A stretch of DNA of 34,184 bases from Vreelandella stevensii S18214 (GTDB lineage: Bacteria > Pseudomonadota > Gammaproteobacteria > Pseudomonadales > Halomonadaceae), in contig NZ_AJTS01000012.1 of NCBI RefSeq assembly GCF_000275725.1, positions 1-34,184 of the forward strand, read 5' to 3'. The notes beneath the pieces were generated by a model that worked only from the letters and a program-made list of their open reading frames with translations, had not been told where the DNA came from and made no database searches. Positions 26,611-34,184 of this stretch are shown here, piece after piece. Numbering within the stretch: position 1 is the stretch's first letter; every line of letters starts with the position of its first letter. Made by a program: the position numbers and the translations under genes.

Positions 26611-27711
26611 ATGCAGCGTTTATTGGCAATGGCAGTGCTCTACGTGTGGAGCACGGTGGCGGTGGCGGATGTGCCACTAAGTGAAGATATCATTCTCGAC
26701 CTGAACGGATTGCAGAGTCAGCTGGCGGCGCTGTCAGGCGCGGGTGAAGAGGATGAGTCGTTGGACGCGATCCTGAGTCGCGCGCGCGCCCAGGCCACCA
26801 GACTGGCCTCGGGCAATCGAGCCGATCAGTGGGCCAGTGCGCTATATCACCAATTGGCGGCCAGTGCGCTGGTGCGTCAAGAGGCGCCCGAGGCGGCAGC
26901 GGATGAGCTGGCCAGTGCCCGCCAGCGTACCAGCGTGCCGAACAGTCAGCGGCTGCGCTGGTTACGTGACGAAGCCTCCCTGCGCCGCGCGGCAGGTCAG
27001 CGCCCGCAGGCCATCGAGCTCTACGCGCAGTGGCTCGGCGAGTCTGCGGGCCATGAGCGCTACATCGAATCGGTTTGGGCGTTGGTGCGCCTATTGGCAG
27101 AAGAGGAGCGCTGGGAAGAGGCCCTCGAATGGCTCACCCCTCAGTTGGCGCCGGGCAGAGAGCTGAGTGATGCCCAGCAGGCGCTGGTCAACGTCGTGCT
27201 GCGCCAGGCAGGCGAAGGCGAGCAGGCGCTGGCCTGGCTGCTGGAAAACCTGAGCGAGCGCAGCAGCGCCGAAGAGTGGCGCCAGGCGGCTGGATTGGCG
27301 CAGCAGGCGGGGCTGCTGGGCGCTGCTGCAGGCGTCTGGGAAGCGGCCTGGCAGATGGGCAAGTTCACCGCCCCCGAGGATCGCTTGACCCTGATTCGGC
27401 TGCACCTGGCAGGCGGCACGCCAGCGCGTGCCGGTGAGCATCTGGAGGCAGCGCTGGAAGCAGGGGAGCTGCCTGATGATGAAGAGACGCTGCGCCTGCG
27501 AGCCACGGCCTGGCAGCAGGCCCGGCATGTCGAGCATGCCCTGAACGCTTGGCAGGCGCTGGCTGATACTACTCAAACGGCTGACGATTGGCGCCAGTAT
27601 GGTCAGTTGGCCTACGCGTGGGGTAATGAGTCGCTGGCGAAAGAGGCGCTCTCGCGAGCGGCGGAGTTGGGCGACGAACAGGCCGAGCAGTGGCTTGGCT
27701 ATTTCGATTGA
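26611..27711 (+). CDS. TPR-repeat periplasmic protein at the end of the TonB operon
   Basis: Helical-repeat protein of 366 residues with a signal-like N-terminus (to about residue 20, VAVADV) and repeated Ala/Leu/Trp-rich helical hairpins of tetratricopeptide type. Examples are WVRLLAEEERWEEALEWLT-like, ALVNVVLRQAGEGEQALAWL and QYGQLAYAWGNESLAKEAL. It is 18 bp after the TonB gene and is the last member of the six-gene set. In Vibrio and Shewanella TonB2-type loci a TPR protein also closes the operon. It may scaffold TonB or the DUF3450 protein, but that is a guess. Confidence 0.82.
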   Translation: MQRLLAMAVLYVWSTVAVADVPLSEDIILDLNGLQSQLAALSGAGEEDESLDAILSRARAQATRLASGNRADQWASALYHQLAASALVRQEAPEAAADELASARQRTSVPNSQRLRWLRDEASLRRAAGQRPQAIELYAQWLGESAGHERYIESVWALVRLLAEEERWEEALEWLTPQLAPGRELSDAQQALVNVVLRQAGEGEQALAWLLENLSERSSAEEWRQAAGLAQQAGLLGAAAGVWEAAWQMGKFTAPEDRLTLIRLHLAGGTPARAGEHLEAALEAGELPDDEETLRLRATAWQQARHVEHALNAWQALADTTQTADDWRQYGQLAYAWGNESLAKEALSRAAELGDEQAEQWLGYFD

Positions 27712-27714
27712 GGG

Positions 27715-27751
27715 GGCTCAGGGGATGAGCCGTGCCGCCCGGGGGGGCGGC
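27715..27751. terminator. Two tandem hairpins between convergent TPR and xthA genes
   Basis: GGCTCA-GGGGA-TGAGCC (27715-27731) is followed at once by GCCGCCC-GGGG-GGGCGGC (27734-27751). Neither has a T-run, so efficiency is uncertain, but the place just after both stops suggests a shared terminator. Confidence 0.45.
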
Positions 27752-27765
27752 AGCCAGGGCGCAGG

Positions 27766-28593
27766 TCAGTCCGCCAGTGTCAGCGAAAAGTCGCTCCAGG
27801 TGGGCGCGTGATCCGAAGGTCGCTCCATGGCGCGCAGGGGATAGTCGATACCTGCATCAGTGACCCGCTGTGCCAGAGGGGGCGAGACAAGGATGTAGTC
27901 GATGCGCAGCCCACGCTTGGGCTCCCGATCAAAGCCCTTCGAGCGGTAGTCGAACCAGCTGAACCATTCGCTGTTGTCGGGGTGGCAGAGCCGATAGCTG
28001 TCGCTGAGCCCCCACGCCTTGATGCCCGCTAGCCACTCCCGCTCGATGGGCTGAAAGCTGGCCTTGCCATCACGCAGCCAGCGTTTTCGGTTGGCTTCCC
28101 CAATGCCGATGTCCTGGTCTTCGGGGGAAATGTTGAAGTCACCCATGACGGCGAGATGCTCTTCCGGGGAGTGCTGCGTGGCCAGCAGATTGGCCAGCTG
28201 CTGGTAAAAGCGCTCCTTGTGAGGAAATTTGGTGGGGTGTTCGACGTTCTCGCCCTGGGGGAAGTAGCCGTTCCACACGGTGACCGGCTGGCCGTCGGTG
28301 GTCAGCAGGCGCACGCCGATCATGCGTCGCTGAGCATCTTCCTCATCATCAGGAAAGCCGTAGAAGACCTGCTGAGGTTTCTGTCGGCAGAGCAAGGCCA
28401 CACCGTAGTGGCCCTTTTGGCCATAGTGAAAGGTGTGGTACCCCATGGCTTCCACATCGGCCAGTGGGAATTCGCTATCCTGCACCTTGATTTCCTGCAG
28501 GCCGATCACATCAGGGCGATGGGTATCGATGAGCGCTTGAAGCTGATGCAGCCTTGCCCGGATGCCGTTGATATTGAAAGACACCAGACGCAT
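27766..28593 (-). CDS. xthA: Exodeoxyribonuclease III
   Basis: XthA is the main AP endonuclease and 3'-5' exonuclease for base-excision repair. The 275-residue protein opens MRLVSFNINGIRAR (Asn7) and keeps Glu34 (IGLQEIKV), Asp152 and Asn154 (MGDFNISP), Asp232 (GLRIDYIL) and the Asp261-His262 pair (SDHAP), a full active site as in E. coli ExoIII. Its start ATG shares one base with the stop of the upstream small basic protein (TGATG), so the two are likely translated together. Confidence 0.96.
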   Translation of the reverse strand: MRLVSFNINGIRARLHQLQALIDTHRPDVIGLQEIKVQDSEFPLADVEAMGYHTFHYGQKGHYGVALLCRQKPQQVFYGFPDDEEDAQRRMIGVRLLTTDGQPVTVWNGYFPQGENVEHPTKFPHKERFYQQLANLLATQHSPEEHLAVMGDFNISPEDQDIGIGEANRKRWLRDGKASFQPIEREWLAGIKAWGLSDSYRLCHPDNSEWFSWFDYRSKGFDREPKRGLRIDYILVSPPLAQRVTDAGIDYPLRAMERPSDHAPTWSDFSLTLAD

Positions 28594-28841
28594 CAGGAGG
28601 GCTCTCCCGAAGAGGAGTCGCTCCCCTTGTCGGGGTGGATGGCAATGTTCTGGCCACTTTGCTGGCGTGCCAGCTTGCGCACGGCCTGCAATTTGCGCTG
28701 TTGCTGTTTCTTGGCCACGAAACGGCGTGATGAGGTCACCTGATCCGGGTTTTCATGGCGCCACTTTTTGTAATCCTTGCGGCGACCGGTGCGGATCGTC
28801 ACCTTGTCTGCCAGTGAACGAGTCTTTTTCTTACGCGTCAT
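28593..28841 (-). CDS. Small very basic protein of unknown function coupled to xthA
   Basis: Product of 82 residues, not recognised. It has 23 Arg or Lys residues, mostly in the first 59, with MTRKKKTRSL at the start and RTGRRKDYKKW and RKLQAVRKLARQQ in the middle. The C-terminus is Ser/Gly/Asp-rich and probably disordered. No signal peptide or membrane segment is visible. The ATG has AAGGAG seven bases upstream, a strong sign that it is real. Its charge suggests RNA, DNA or ribosome binding, which is inference. It is translationally coupled (TGATG) to xthA. Confidence 0.75.
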   Translation of the reverse strand: MTRKKKTRSLADKVTIRTGRRKDYKKWRHENPDQVTSSRRFVAKKQQQRKLQAVRKLARQQSGQNIAIHPDKGSDSSSGEPS

Positions 28842-28903
28842 CGTCGCGCTCCTTGGGTTAATTTATGCCTCATTCTAACAGGCAAGGGCGCTCCTTCGAC
28901 AGC

Positions 28904-28937
28904 AGAGCGCGCTCTTATCGCCAAGCCCTGCTACAAT
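28904..28937 (+). promoter_or_regulatory. rhlB promoter with extended -10 and a palindrome over the -35 region
   Basis: TACAAT (28932-28937) preceded by TG and one base (TGCTACAAT) forms an extended -10, which would tolerate the poor -35. The perfect 12-bp palindrome AGAGCGCGCTCT (28904-28915) lies where the -35 should be and could be an operator. The rhlB ATG is 50 bp downstream. Confidence 0.5.
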
Positions 28938-28987
28938 GCGCGATTCGTGATGCCTAACCTCCACAGCAATGGACAGATACACAGCCT

Positions 28988-30262
28988 ATGAGCGAGTCGG
29001 AACAGATCACAGCATCGGACCAGAACCGCAAGCCTAAACGCCGTCGTCGCAAGCCGCGTCGCCGTCAGTCGAACTGGGATCTTCGTCAGTTTCAGGTGCC
29101 CGCCGTTGCCGGCAAGTGGCGCTTCCATGACTTTGATCTGCCGCTGCCCTTGATGCGCGCTATTCATGCCCAGGGCTATGAATACTGCACCCCCATTCAG
29201 GCAGAGGCGCTGCGCCACACACTGCTGGGTGGCGACATTGTGGGCAAGGCCCAGACGGGCACCGGCAAGACCGCTGCCTTCCTGATTTCCGTGCTGGCCT
29301 ACTTCCTGGAAGAGCCCGCGCCGGATGGCCAGAAGCAGGGGGCTCCCCGTGCGCTGATCATCGCCCCCACCCGCGAACTGGCGCTGCAGATCGAGAAAGA
29401 CGCCAAGGCGCTCGCCCGCTTCACGTCGTTGAACGTGGCCAGCGTGGTCGGTGGCATGGATTACCAGAAACAGCGTGAGAGCCTCGGCAAGAAACTCGAT
29501 ATTTTGGTGGCCACGCCTGGCCGTCTGCTCGACTTCCATCAGAAGCGCGACATCGACCTGTCCGAGACCGAAGTGCTGGTGCTCGATGAAGCGGATCGCA
29601 TGCTTTCCATGGGGTTCATCCCGGATGTGAAGCGCATCATCCGCTACACCCCCAGGAAAGAGGAGCGTCAGACGTTCCTGTTTTCGGCCACCTTCACCGA
29701 CGACATTCTCAACCTGGCCAGCCAGTGGACGCAGGAACCGGCCCACGTCGAGATCGAAGTCACGGTAGAGAATCAGGCCGATATCGACCAGCGCGTGTAC
29801 CTGGTGTCGGATGACGACAAGCAGCGCCTGTTGGTCAAGCTGCTGGAGCAGGAGAGCTTCGAGCGGGTCATGGTGTTCGGCAACCGTCGGGATCTGGTGC
29901 GCAAACTCGATGACCTGCTGAAAAAAGCTGGCGTGAGTGCCGCCATGCTGTCGGGTGACGTGCCCCAGAATCAGCGTATCAAGACGCTGGAGAGCTTCCG
30001 GGAAGGCGAGATTCAGGTACTGGTAGCCACCGATGTGGCCGGTCGTGGTATTCACATCGAAGACGTCAGCCACGTGATCAACTACACCCTGCCGGAAGAC
30101 CCGGAAGACTACGTGCACCGTATTGGCCGCACCGGTCGTGCCGGTGCCAAAGGGGTGTCGATCAGCTTCGTGGGTGAAGAAGACGCCTTCTCGCTGCCGG
30201 AAATCGAGCGCTACATCAACGGCAAGCTGCCCTGCGAGCATCCGCCGGAAGGCATGCTGTAA
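28988..30262 (+). CDS. rhlB: DEAD-box ATP-dependent RNA helicase RhlB
   Basis: RhlB unwinds RNA for degradation, in E. coli as part of the RNase E degradosome. The 424-residue protein has a basic N-terminal extension ([13 protein letters not shown], about 16-28). The helicase core has the Q motif, Walker A AQTGTGKT (88-95), DEAD (200-203), SAT (233-235) and the C-terminal [10 protein letters not shown]. Close agreement with Pseudomonas RhlB in [20 protein letters not shown] and GISH-like segments supports the name over RhlE. The basic extension may aid RNA binding. dinG begins five bases after its stop. Confidence 0.92.
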   Translation: MSESEQITASDQNRKPKRRRRKPRRRQSNWDLRQFQVPAVAGKWRFHDFDLPLPLMRAIHAQGYEYCTPIQAEALRHTLLGGDIVGKAQTGTGKTAAFLISVLAYFLEEPAPDGQKQGAPRALIIAPTRELALQIEKDAKALARFTSLNVASVVGGMDYQKQRESLGKKLDILVATPGRLLDFHQKRDIDLSETEVLVLDEADRMLSMGFIPDVKRIIRYTPRKEERQTFLFSATFTDDILNLASQWTQEPAHVEIEVTVENQADIDQRVYLVSDDDKQRLLVKLLEQESFERVMVFGNRRDLVRKLDDLLKKAGVSAAMLSGDVPQNQRIKTLESFREGEIQVLVATDVAGRGIHIEDVSHVINYTLPEDPEDYVHRIGRTGRAGAKGVSISFVGEEDAFSLPEIERYINGKLPCEHPPEGML

Positions 30263-30267
30263 CGCAC

Positions 30268-32397
30268 ATGCTGGATAACGCGCTCAAGGCCGATATTCAG
30301 CAAGCGTACCGTAACGTGGTGGAGCAGTTAGCGCTGACCCCACGCTACGGTCAGCGGCTGATGATTGCCGAGATTGCCCGCACCCTGGGCGATATTCAGT
30401 GCGACAGCGATGGCAAGCGCACCAGCGACAGCCACGTCTGTGTACTGGAAGCCGGTACCGGCACGGGCAAGACGCTGGCGTATCTGATTGCAGGCTTGCC
30501 CATTGCCAAGGCGAAGGGCAAGCGGCTGATCGTGTCCACGGCGACGGTGGCTCTGCAAGAGCAGGTGTTGCACCAGGACCTGCCCTCGCTGGCCCAGCAC
30601 AGTGGCATCGCCTTTCGCTACGCGCTGGCCAAAGGGCGCGGGCGCTATGTGTGCGTGGCGCGGCTGGATCAGGCCCTGGAGGGCAGTGAGCCAAACCCGA
30701 CCATGTCGCTGTTCGAGCACTCCCTGCAAAGCGATAGCAGCGACTATCAGGTGCTTGCCAGCGACCTGGCCGATGCCTATGGCAAAGGCGAGTGGCAGGG
30801 TGACCGTGATACCTGGCCTGACACCATCGATGATGCCCACTGGCGTCAGCTCACCGTCGATCACCGCCAGTGTACCGGGCGCCGCTGCGGCCATTTCGGT
30901 GCTTGCGCGTTCTTCCGCTCACGCCGCGAGCTGGAAGATGCCGATGTCATCGTGGCCAACCACGATCTGGTACTGGCGGACCTGGCCCTGGGGGGCGGCG
31001 CCATTCTGCCGGACCCTGCCGACTGTATCTTCATCTTCGACGAAGGCCATCACCTGCCGGACAAGGCGCTGTCGCACTTTGCCCACCGCTTCGCGGTGCA
31101 TGGCTGTCTGCGCTGGCTCAAGACGCTACGCAGCAGCTTGACCGATCTTCACCAGGGGCTGGCGGTTCAGCCCACCGTGGCCCGGCTGTTGGCCAGCCTG
31201 CCTGAAGTGTTGCATGGCCTGGAGCCTGCCCTGGGAGACGTGTTCAGCCTGGGGTACCAGCTGGCCGGGCGTGAGCAGGGGCTGGCGGATGAAGAGGCCA
31301 GCCACCAGCAGCGTTTCGAGAAGGGAGAGGTGCCGGAAGCGCTGCGCGAGCAGGCGCGGCAGCTGCTGGTGATGTTTGCCACGCTATCACGCAGTCTGGA
31401 AAGCATTGCCGATATCCTGCGTGAGAGTCTGGACCCGGATAAACAGACGGGGCTGGACCGTGATCAGGCCGAAGCCTGGCTGCCGCTGGTGGCGCTGCTG
31501 CATGGGCGCGCCTTGGAAGCCCACGCGCTCTGGCAGGCATTCAGCGAGCAGGACCCACCCAATGCGCCGCCCTGTGCGCGCTGGATCACGCTGAGTCGTG
31601 TAGCCGGTGAGCCCGAAATCGAGTTCTCCGCCAGCCCCGTCTCGGCGGCGCATACGCTGGCCAAGCATTTGTGGGGGCGTTGCCACGGCGCGGTGGTCAC
31701 TTCTGCCACCTTGACGGCACTGGGGCGCTTCGAGCGTATTCAGGAGCGCGCTGGCCTGGCCAGCCGATATCGGTACCAGGCGCTGCCTAGCCCCTTCGAT
31801 TATGCCAACGCGGTGCTGCGCGTGCCCGCCGAAGCCACGGACCCCAGCGACCGAGAGGCCCATGAGCGTGCCATCGTGCGCTGTGTCTCCCAGTTGGGGG
31901 AGGATGAAGCGGTGCTGGTACTGTTTTCGTCCCGGGCCCAGCTCAGGGCGGTGGAAAAAGTGCTGCCAGCGGCCTTGAAAGAGCGCCTGCTGGCGCAGGA
32001 TGCGCTGCCCAAGCGGGAGTTGATCGAGCGGCATCGAGCAGCGGTCGATAGCGGCAAGGGGAGCATCATCTTCGGCTTGGCCAGCTTTGCAGAAGGCATT
32101 GACCTGCCCGGGGATTATCTGACCCATGTGGTCATCACCCGATTACCTTTTGCGGTGCCCGATGACCCGGTGGGTGCCACGTTGGCCGAGTGGATCGAAA
32201 GCCAGGGCGGCAACTCTTTCATGCGTATCAGCGTGCCCGATGCTTCCATCAAGCTGGTGCAGGCCTGTGGTCGGTTGATCCGCAAGGAGAACGACCGGGG
32301 CGTGATCACGTTGCTGGACCGCCGCGTGATCACGCGGCGCTACGGTCAGGCGCTGCTGGATGCCTTGCCCCCGTTTAGACGTGACATTCAGGCCTGA
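30268..32397 (+). CDS. dinG: ATP-dependent DNA helicase DinG (Fe-S)
   Basis: DinG is a superfamily II, XPD-like 5'-3' helicase that removes R-loops and unwinds D-loops and G4 structures. The 709-residue protein has Walker A GTGTGKT (63-69), four cysteines for a [4Fe-4S] cluster (Cys129, 202, 207, 213, with the same spacing as E. coli) and the DEGHHLPD box. The C-terminal domain has GLASFAEGIDLPGDYLTHV and QACGRLIRKENDRG. It is five bases downstream of rhlB, likely cotranscribed. The link of an RNA helicase and an R-loop helicase is suggestive but unproven. Confidence 0.95.
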   Translation: MLDNALKADIQQAYRNVVEQLALTPRYGQRLMIAEIARTLGDIQCDSDGKRTSDSHVCVLEAGTGTGKTLAYLIAGLPIAKAKGKRLIVSTATVALQEQVLHQDLPSLAQHSGIAFRYALAKGRGRYVCVARLDQALEGSEPNPTMSLFEHSLQSDSSDYQVLASDLADAYGKGEWQGDRDTWPDTIDDAHWRQLTVDHRQCTGRRCGHFGACAFFRSRRELEDADVIVANHDLVLADLALGGGAILPDPADCIFIFDEGHHLPDKALSHFAHRFAVHGCLRWLKTLRSSLTDLHQGLAVQPTVARLLASLPEVLHGLEPALGDVFSLGYQLAGREQGLADEEASHQQRFEKGEVPEALREQARQLLVMFATLSRSLESIADILRESLDPDKQTGLDRDQAEAWLPLVALLHGRALEAHALWQAFSEQDPPNAPPCARWITLSRVAGEPEIEFSASPVSAAHTLAKHLWGRCHGAVVTSATLTALGRFERIQERAGLASRYRYQALPSPFDYANAVLRVPAEATDPSDREAHERAIVRCVSQLGEDEAVLVLFSSRAQLRAVEKVLPAALKERLLAQDALPKRELIERHRAAVDSGKGSIIFGLASFAEGIDLPGDYLTHVVITRLPFAVPDDPVGATLAEWIESQGGNSFMRISVPDASIKLVQACGRLIRKENDRGVITLLDRRVITRRYGQALLDALPPFRRDIQA

Positions 32398-32420
32398 AAT
32401 CGGCGGCGGTTGATGCCCAT

Positions 32421-32455
32421 AAAAAACGCCCCGCCGGAGGGTCCGGCGGGGCGTT
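32421..32455 (-). terminator. Intrinsic terminator of the DAHP synthase gene
   Basis: The 14-bp perfect stem (32425-32438 with 32442-32455, GC-rich, GGG loop) is followed on the minus strand by TTTTTT (32426-32421). On the plus strand no T-run follows, so it serves mainly the minus-strand gene, though it may also slow dinG transcripts. Confidence 0.9.
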
Positions 32456-32467
32456 GGCGGGTTAGCT

Positions 32468-33541
32468 TCAGGCAATACGCTTGGCCAGTGCTGGGGCCAG
32501 TTTCTCGTTCATGCGCGTAAAGGTTTCGACGGTCGTGTCCCAGTCGATACAGGCATCGGTGATCGAGACGCCGTACTGCAGTTGACTCAGGTCGGCAGGC
32601 ACTTTCTGGGCACCCCAGCCAATGTTGGACTCGACCATCAGGCCGATGATGGAGCGGTTGCCTTCCAGAATCTGGTTGGTCACGTTTTCCAGTACCAAGG
32701 GCTGCAGGGCCGGGTCCTTGTTGGAGTTGGCGTGGGAGCAGTCGATCATGATGTTGGCCGACAGCTTGGCCTTGCTCAGCTCTTTTTCGGCTAGCGCGAC
32801 GCTGACGCTGTCGTAGTTGGGCTTGCCGTTGCCGCCGCGCAGTACCACGTGGCCATAAGCGTTGCCCCGGGTACGGATGATGGCGACCTGGCCGGCCTGG
32901 TTGATGCCCAGGAAGTTATGCGGGTTGGCGACCGACTGCAGGGCATTGATGGCGACATCCAGGCTGCCGTCGGTGCCGTTCTTGAAGCCGACCGGGCATG
33001 AGAGGCCTGAGGCCATCTCGCGATGGGTTTGTGACTCGGTGGTGCGGGCGCCAATGGCTGACCAGCTGATGCAGTCCTGCAGGTACTGTGGCGAGATCGG
33101 GTCCAGGGCTTCCGTGGCCAGGGGCAAGCCCATCTCGGCCAGGTCGACCAGCAGTTTACGGGCGATGTGCAGACCTTCGTCGATTTCGAACGAGTCGTTC
33201 AGGTGGGGGTCGTTGATCAGCCCTTTCCAGCCCACGGTGGTACGCGGCTTTTCGAAATAGACGCGCATGACGATGTACAGGCTATCGCTCACCTTGTCGG
33301 CCAGCGCGCGCAGGCGGCGGGCATAATCCAGCGCGGCATCCACGTCGTGGATGGAGCAGGGGCCCACGACCACCAGCAGGCGCGGGTCGTTGCCATCCAG
33401 GATGTTCTGAATGACGCGACGGCCTTCCACGACGGAGCGCTCGGCGGCTTCGGTGAGGGGAATGGCCGACTTCAGAGCGTCGGGGGTGGTGAGAACATCC
33501 TGAGCGAGGACGTTGAGATTGCTAACCTGTTGATCAGACAT
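32468..33541 (-). CDS. aroF: 3-deoxy-7-phosphoheptulonate synthase, AroF type
   Basis: Class I DAHP synthase catalyses the first step of aromatic amino-acid synthesis, joining phosphoenolpyruvate and erythrose 4-phosphate. The 357-residue protein has VVGPCSIHD, MRVYFEKPRTTVGWKGLIND, SAIGARTTESQTHREMASGL and MIDCSHANSNKD. Segments such as LATEALDPISPQYLQD and GINQAGQVAI agree better with the tyrosine-inhibited AroF than with AroG, which reads differently there. The isoform call is therefore likely but not certain. The ATG has an AGGT ribosome site. Confidence 0.93.
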   Translation of the reverse strand: MSDQQVSNLNVLAQDVLTTPDALKSAIPLTEAAERSVVEGRRVIQNILDGNDPRLLVVVGPCSIHDVDAALDYARRLRALADKVSDSLYIVMRVYFEKPRTTVGWKGLINDPHLNDSFEIDEGLHIARKLLVDLAEMGLPLATEALDPISPQYLQDCISWSAIGARTTESQTHREMASGLSCPVGFKNGTDGSLDVAINALQSVANPHNFLGINQAGQVAIIRTRGNAYGHVVLRGGNGKPNYDSVSVALAEKELSKAKLSANIMIDCSHANSNKDPALQPLVLENVTNQILEGNRSIIGLMVESNIGWGAQKVPADLSQLQYGVSITDACIDWDTTVETFTRMNEKLAPALAKRIA

Positions 33542-33582
33542 CTTGCTACCTGTACATGCGCGATGGGCGAAAAGTGGTCACT

Positions 33583-33612
33583 ACTATGGCGCGTCACGGT
33601 GGTAAAAATCAA
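33583..33612 (-). promoter_or_regulatory. Candidate aroF promoter
   Basis: On the minus strand TTGATT (33612-33607) and CATAGT (33588-33583) are 18 bp apart, each matching four of six consensus bases. It lies 42 bp upstream of the aroF start. Plausible, not strong. Confidence 0.4.
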
Positions 33613-33619
33613 TTGTTAC

Positions 33620-33648
33620 GGAACTTTGCATTAAGGAAAAATGTCAGC
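33620..33648 (+). promoter_or_regulatory. Sigma-E/AlgU-type promoter for algU
   Basis: GGAACTT (33620-33626) is a perfect extracytoplasmic-stress sigma -35. After 17 bases TCAGC (33644-33648) partly fits the -10 (TCTGA or TCNAA). The gene downstream encodes the sigma factor that reads such promoters, so this is a likely autoregulatory promoter. The leader would be about 245 bases. Confidence 0.6.
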
Positions 33649-33898
33649 CACAGGGTTTCAAGAAAGGGGGTAAGCGCTTGATGCGCTGCTAAGAACGCGT
33701 AACACTAGATGACATTGGCGTTATGCCACCAAACGCCCTCCAGAACAGGTGAGCCACCAGGCCTCATGGGCCTCGAGCTCTCCATGACGATTAACCAATG
33801 CCCAAGGGACACTATGCTGCTTGCTGTGAAGGCCCGATCAACAGGGCGACAAGAATATGAAGCGGCCGGTGTGATACCGGCGCGGAAGGAGCGTGTGA

Positions 33899-34184
33899 AT
33901 GGGCACTCGTGAAACGGACCAGCAGTTGGTTGAGCGTGCCCAGAAAGGCGATACACGCGCTTTCGATCTTTTGGTTAAGAAGTATCAACACAAGATCATT
34001 GGCCTGATAGGACGCTACGTGCACGACCACGCCGAAGTGCAGGATGTGGCGCAGGAAGCCTTCATCAAGGCGTACCGTGCGTTGGGCAAGTTTCGTGCAG
34101 AAAGTGCTTTCTATACCTGGATGTACCGGATCGCCATCAATACGGCGAAGAACCACCTGGTATCCAGAGGGCGTCGTCCACCCG
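33899..34184 (+). CDS. algU: RNA polymerase sigma factor AlgU/RpoE (5' part, cut by window edge)
   Basis: ECF-family sigma factor that responds to envelope stress. The first 95 residues are present and cover region 2. DQQLVERAQKGDTRAFDLLV, KYQHKIIGLIGRYV, DVAQEAFIKAYRALGKFR and AFYTWMYRIAINTAKNHLV follow Pseudomonas AlgU almost word for word. ATG 33899 has AAGGAG seven bases upstream. Region 4 and the usual downstream mucA (rseA) lie beyond the window. The sigma-E-like promoter upstream supports autoregulation. Confidence 0.95.
   Translation, partial: MGTRETDQQLVERAQKGDTRAFDLLVKKYQHKIIGLIGRYVHDHAEVQDVAQEAFIKAYRALGKFRAESAFYTWMYRIAINTAKNHLVSRGRRPP

Larger units (their letters stand above)
33542..33898. 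other. aroF/algU divergent intergenic region and algU leader
   Basis: A 357-bp gap holding the two divergent promoters listed separately. The remaining 250 bp would be the algU leader. It contains mutually exclusive small hairpins (TGGC-GCCA at 33716-33728 and GGCGTT-AACGCC at 33717-33737), AGGCC-GGCCT (33759-33773) and GCCGGT-GTGAT-ACCGGC (33865-33881). The last ends five bases before the ribosome site and may affect translation. A 67-codon frame (33709-33912) is probably chance. Confidence 0.45.

Noticed and set aside
28931-30241. A 436-codon open frame on the minus strand
   Set aside because: It is the shadow of rhlB. The plus strand has every DEAD-box motif.
33600-33620. TyrR box in front of aroF
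   Set aside because: GTAAC and TTTAC arms are present, but their spacing is two bases too long for the TGTAAA-N6-TTTACA pattern.
33709-33912. Possible 67-residue leader peptide before algU
   Set aside because: It overlaps the algU start in another frame, has no clear ribosome site and shows no attenuator-type codon runs.

Overview
This window looks like a chromosomal segment of a GC-rich gammaproteobacterium, most probably a member of the Halomonadaceae (Halomonas or a close relative). That assignment is an inference. It rests on a Pseudomonas-like fatty-acid cluster with no fabH between plsX and fabD, a type IV pilus PilZ gene next to holB, a strongly AlgU-like sigma factor, and divergent etfQO and etfBA genes. 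I saw no phage, insertion sequence, CRISPR array, tRNA or rRNA. Nearly all of the window is core or near-core genome, about 94 percent coding.

Layout. Bases 1-13.8 kb: a nucleotide pyrophosphatase of the Maf/YceF family (minus strand, cut by the left edge), then a long plus-strand run yceD-rpmF-plsX-fabD-fabG-acpP / fabF-pabC-mltG-tmk-holB-pilZ-tatD-DUF1285-UvrD-like helicase. This run joins ribosomal protein L32, phospholipid and fatty-acid synthesis, folate synthesis, peptidoglycan cleavage, dTTP synthesis and the DNA polymerase III clamp loader. Bases 13.8-17.6 kb: electron-transfer flavoprotein ubiquinone oxidoreductase (minus) facing away from etfB-etfA (plus), the route that passes electrons from acyl-CoA dehydrogenases to ubiquinone.

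Bases 17.6-27.7 kb form the most interesting part, a block built around metal limitation. A Mn-type superoxide dismutase has a candidate IscR-type operator upstream. A complete class Ib ribonucleotide reductase operon nrdHIEF has two candidate NrdR boxes whose centres lie 31 bp apart. A tightly coupled six-gene TonB energy-transduction operon (DUF3450, TtpC-like, ExbB, ExbD, TonB, TPR) has a strong candidate Fur box upstream. The three units are separated by clear intrinsic terminators. Together they suggest a manganese-using and iron-acquiring response to iron shortage or superoxide stress, each unit with its own regulator.

Bases 27.7-34.2 kb: xthA preceded by a small very basic protein (minus strand), the RNA helicase rhlB and the Fe-S helicase dinG (plus), a Tyr-type DAHP synthase (minus), and the start of algU/rpoE (plus, cut by the right edge), which has a sigma-E-type -35 element in a long leader.

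The main regulatory observations are a near-leaderless arrangement at yceD, the IscR, NrdR and Fur-like sites in the metal block, a PsrA-like site between the etf units, and the autoregulatory-type promoter of algU. All are motif readings by eye and need experimental or comparative support.
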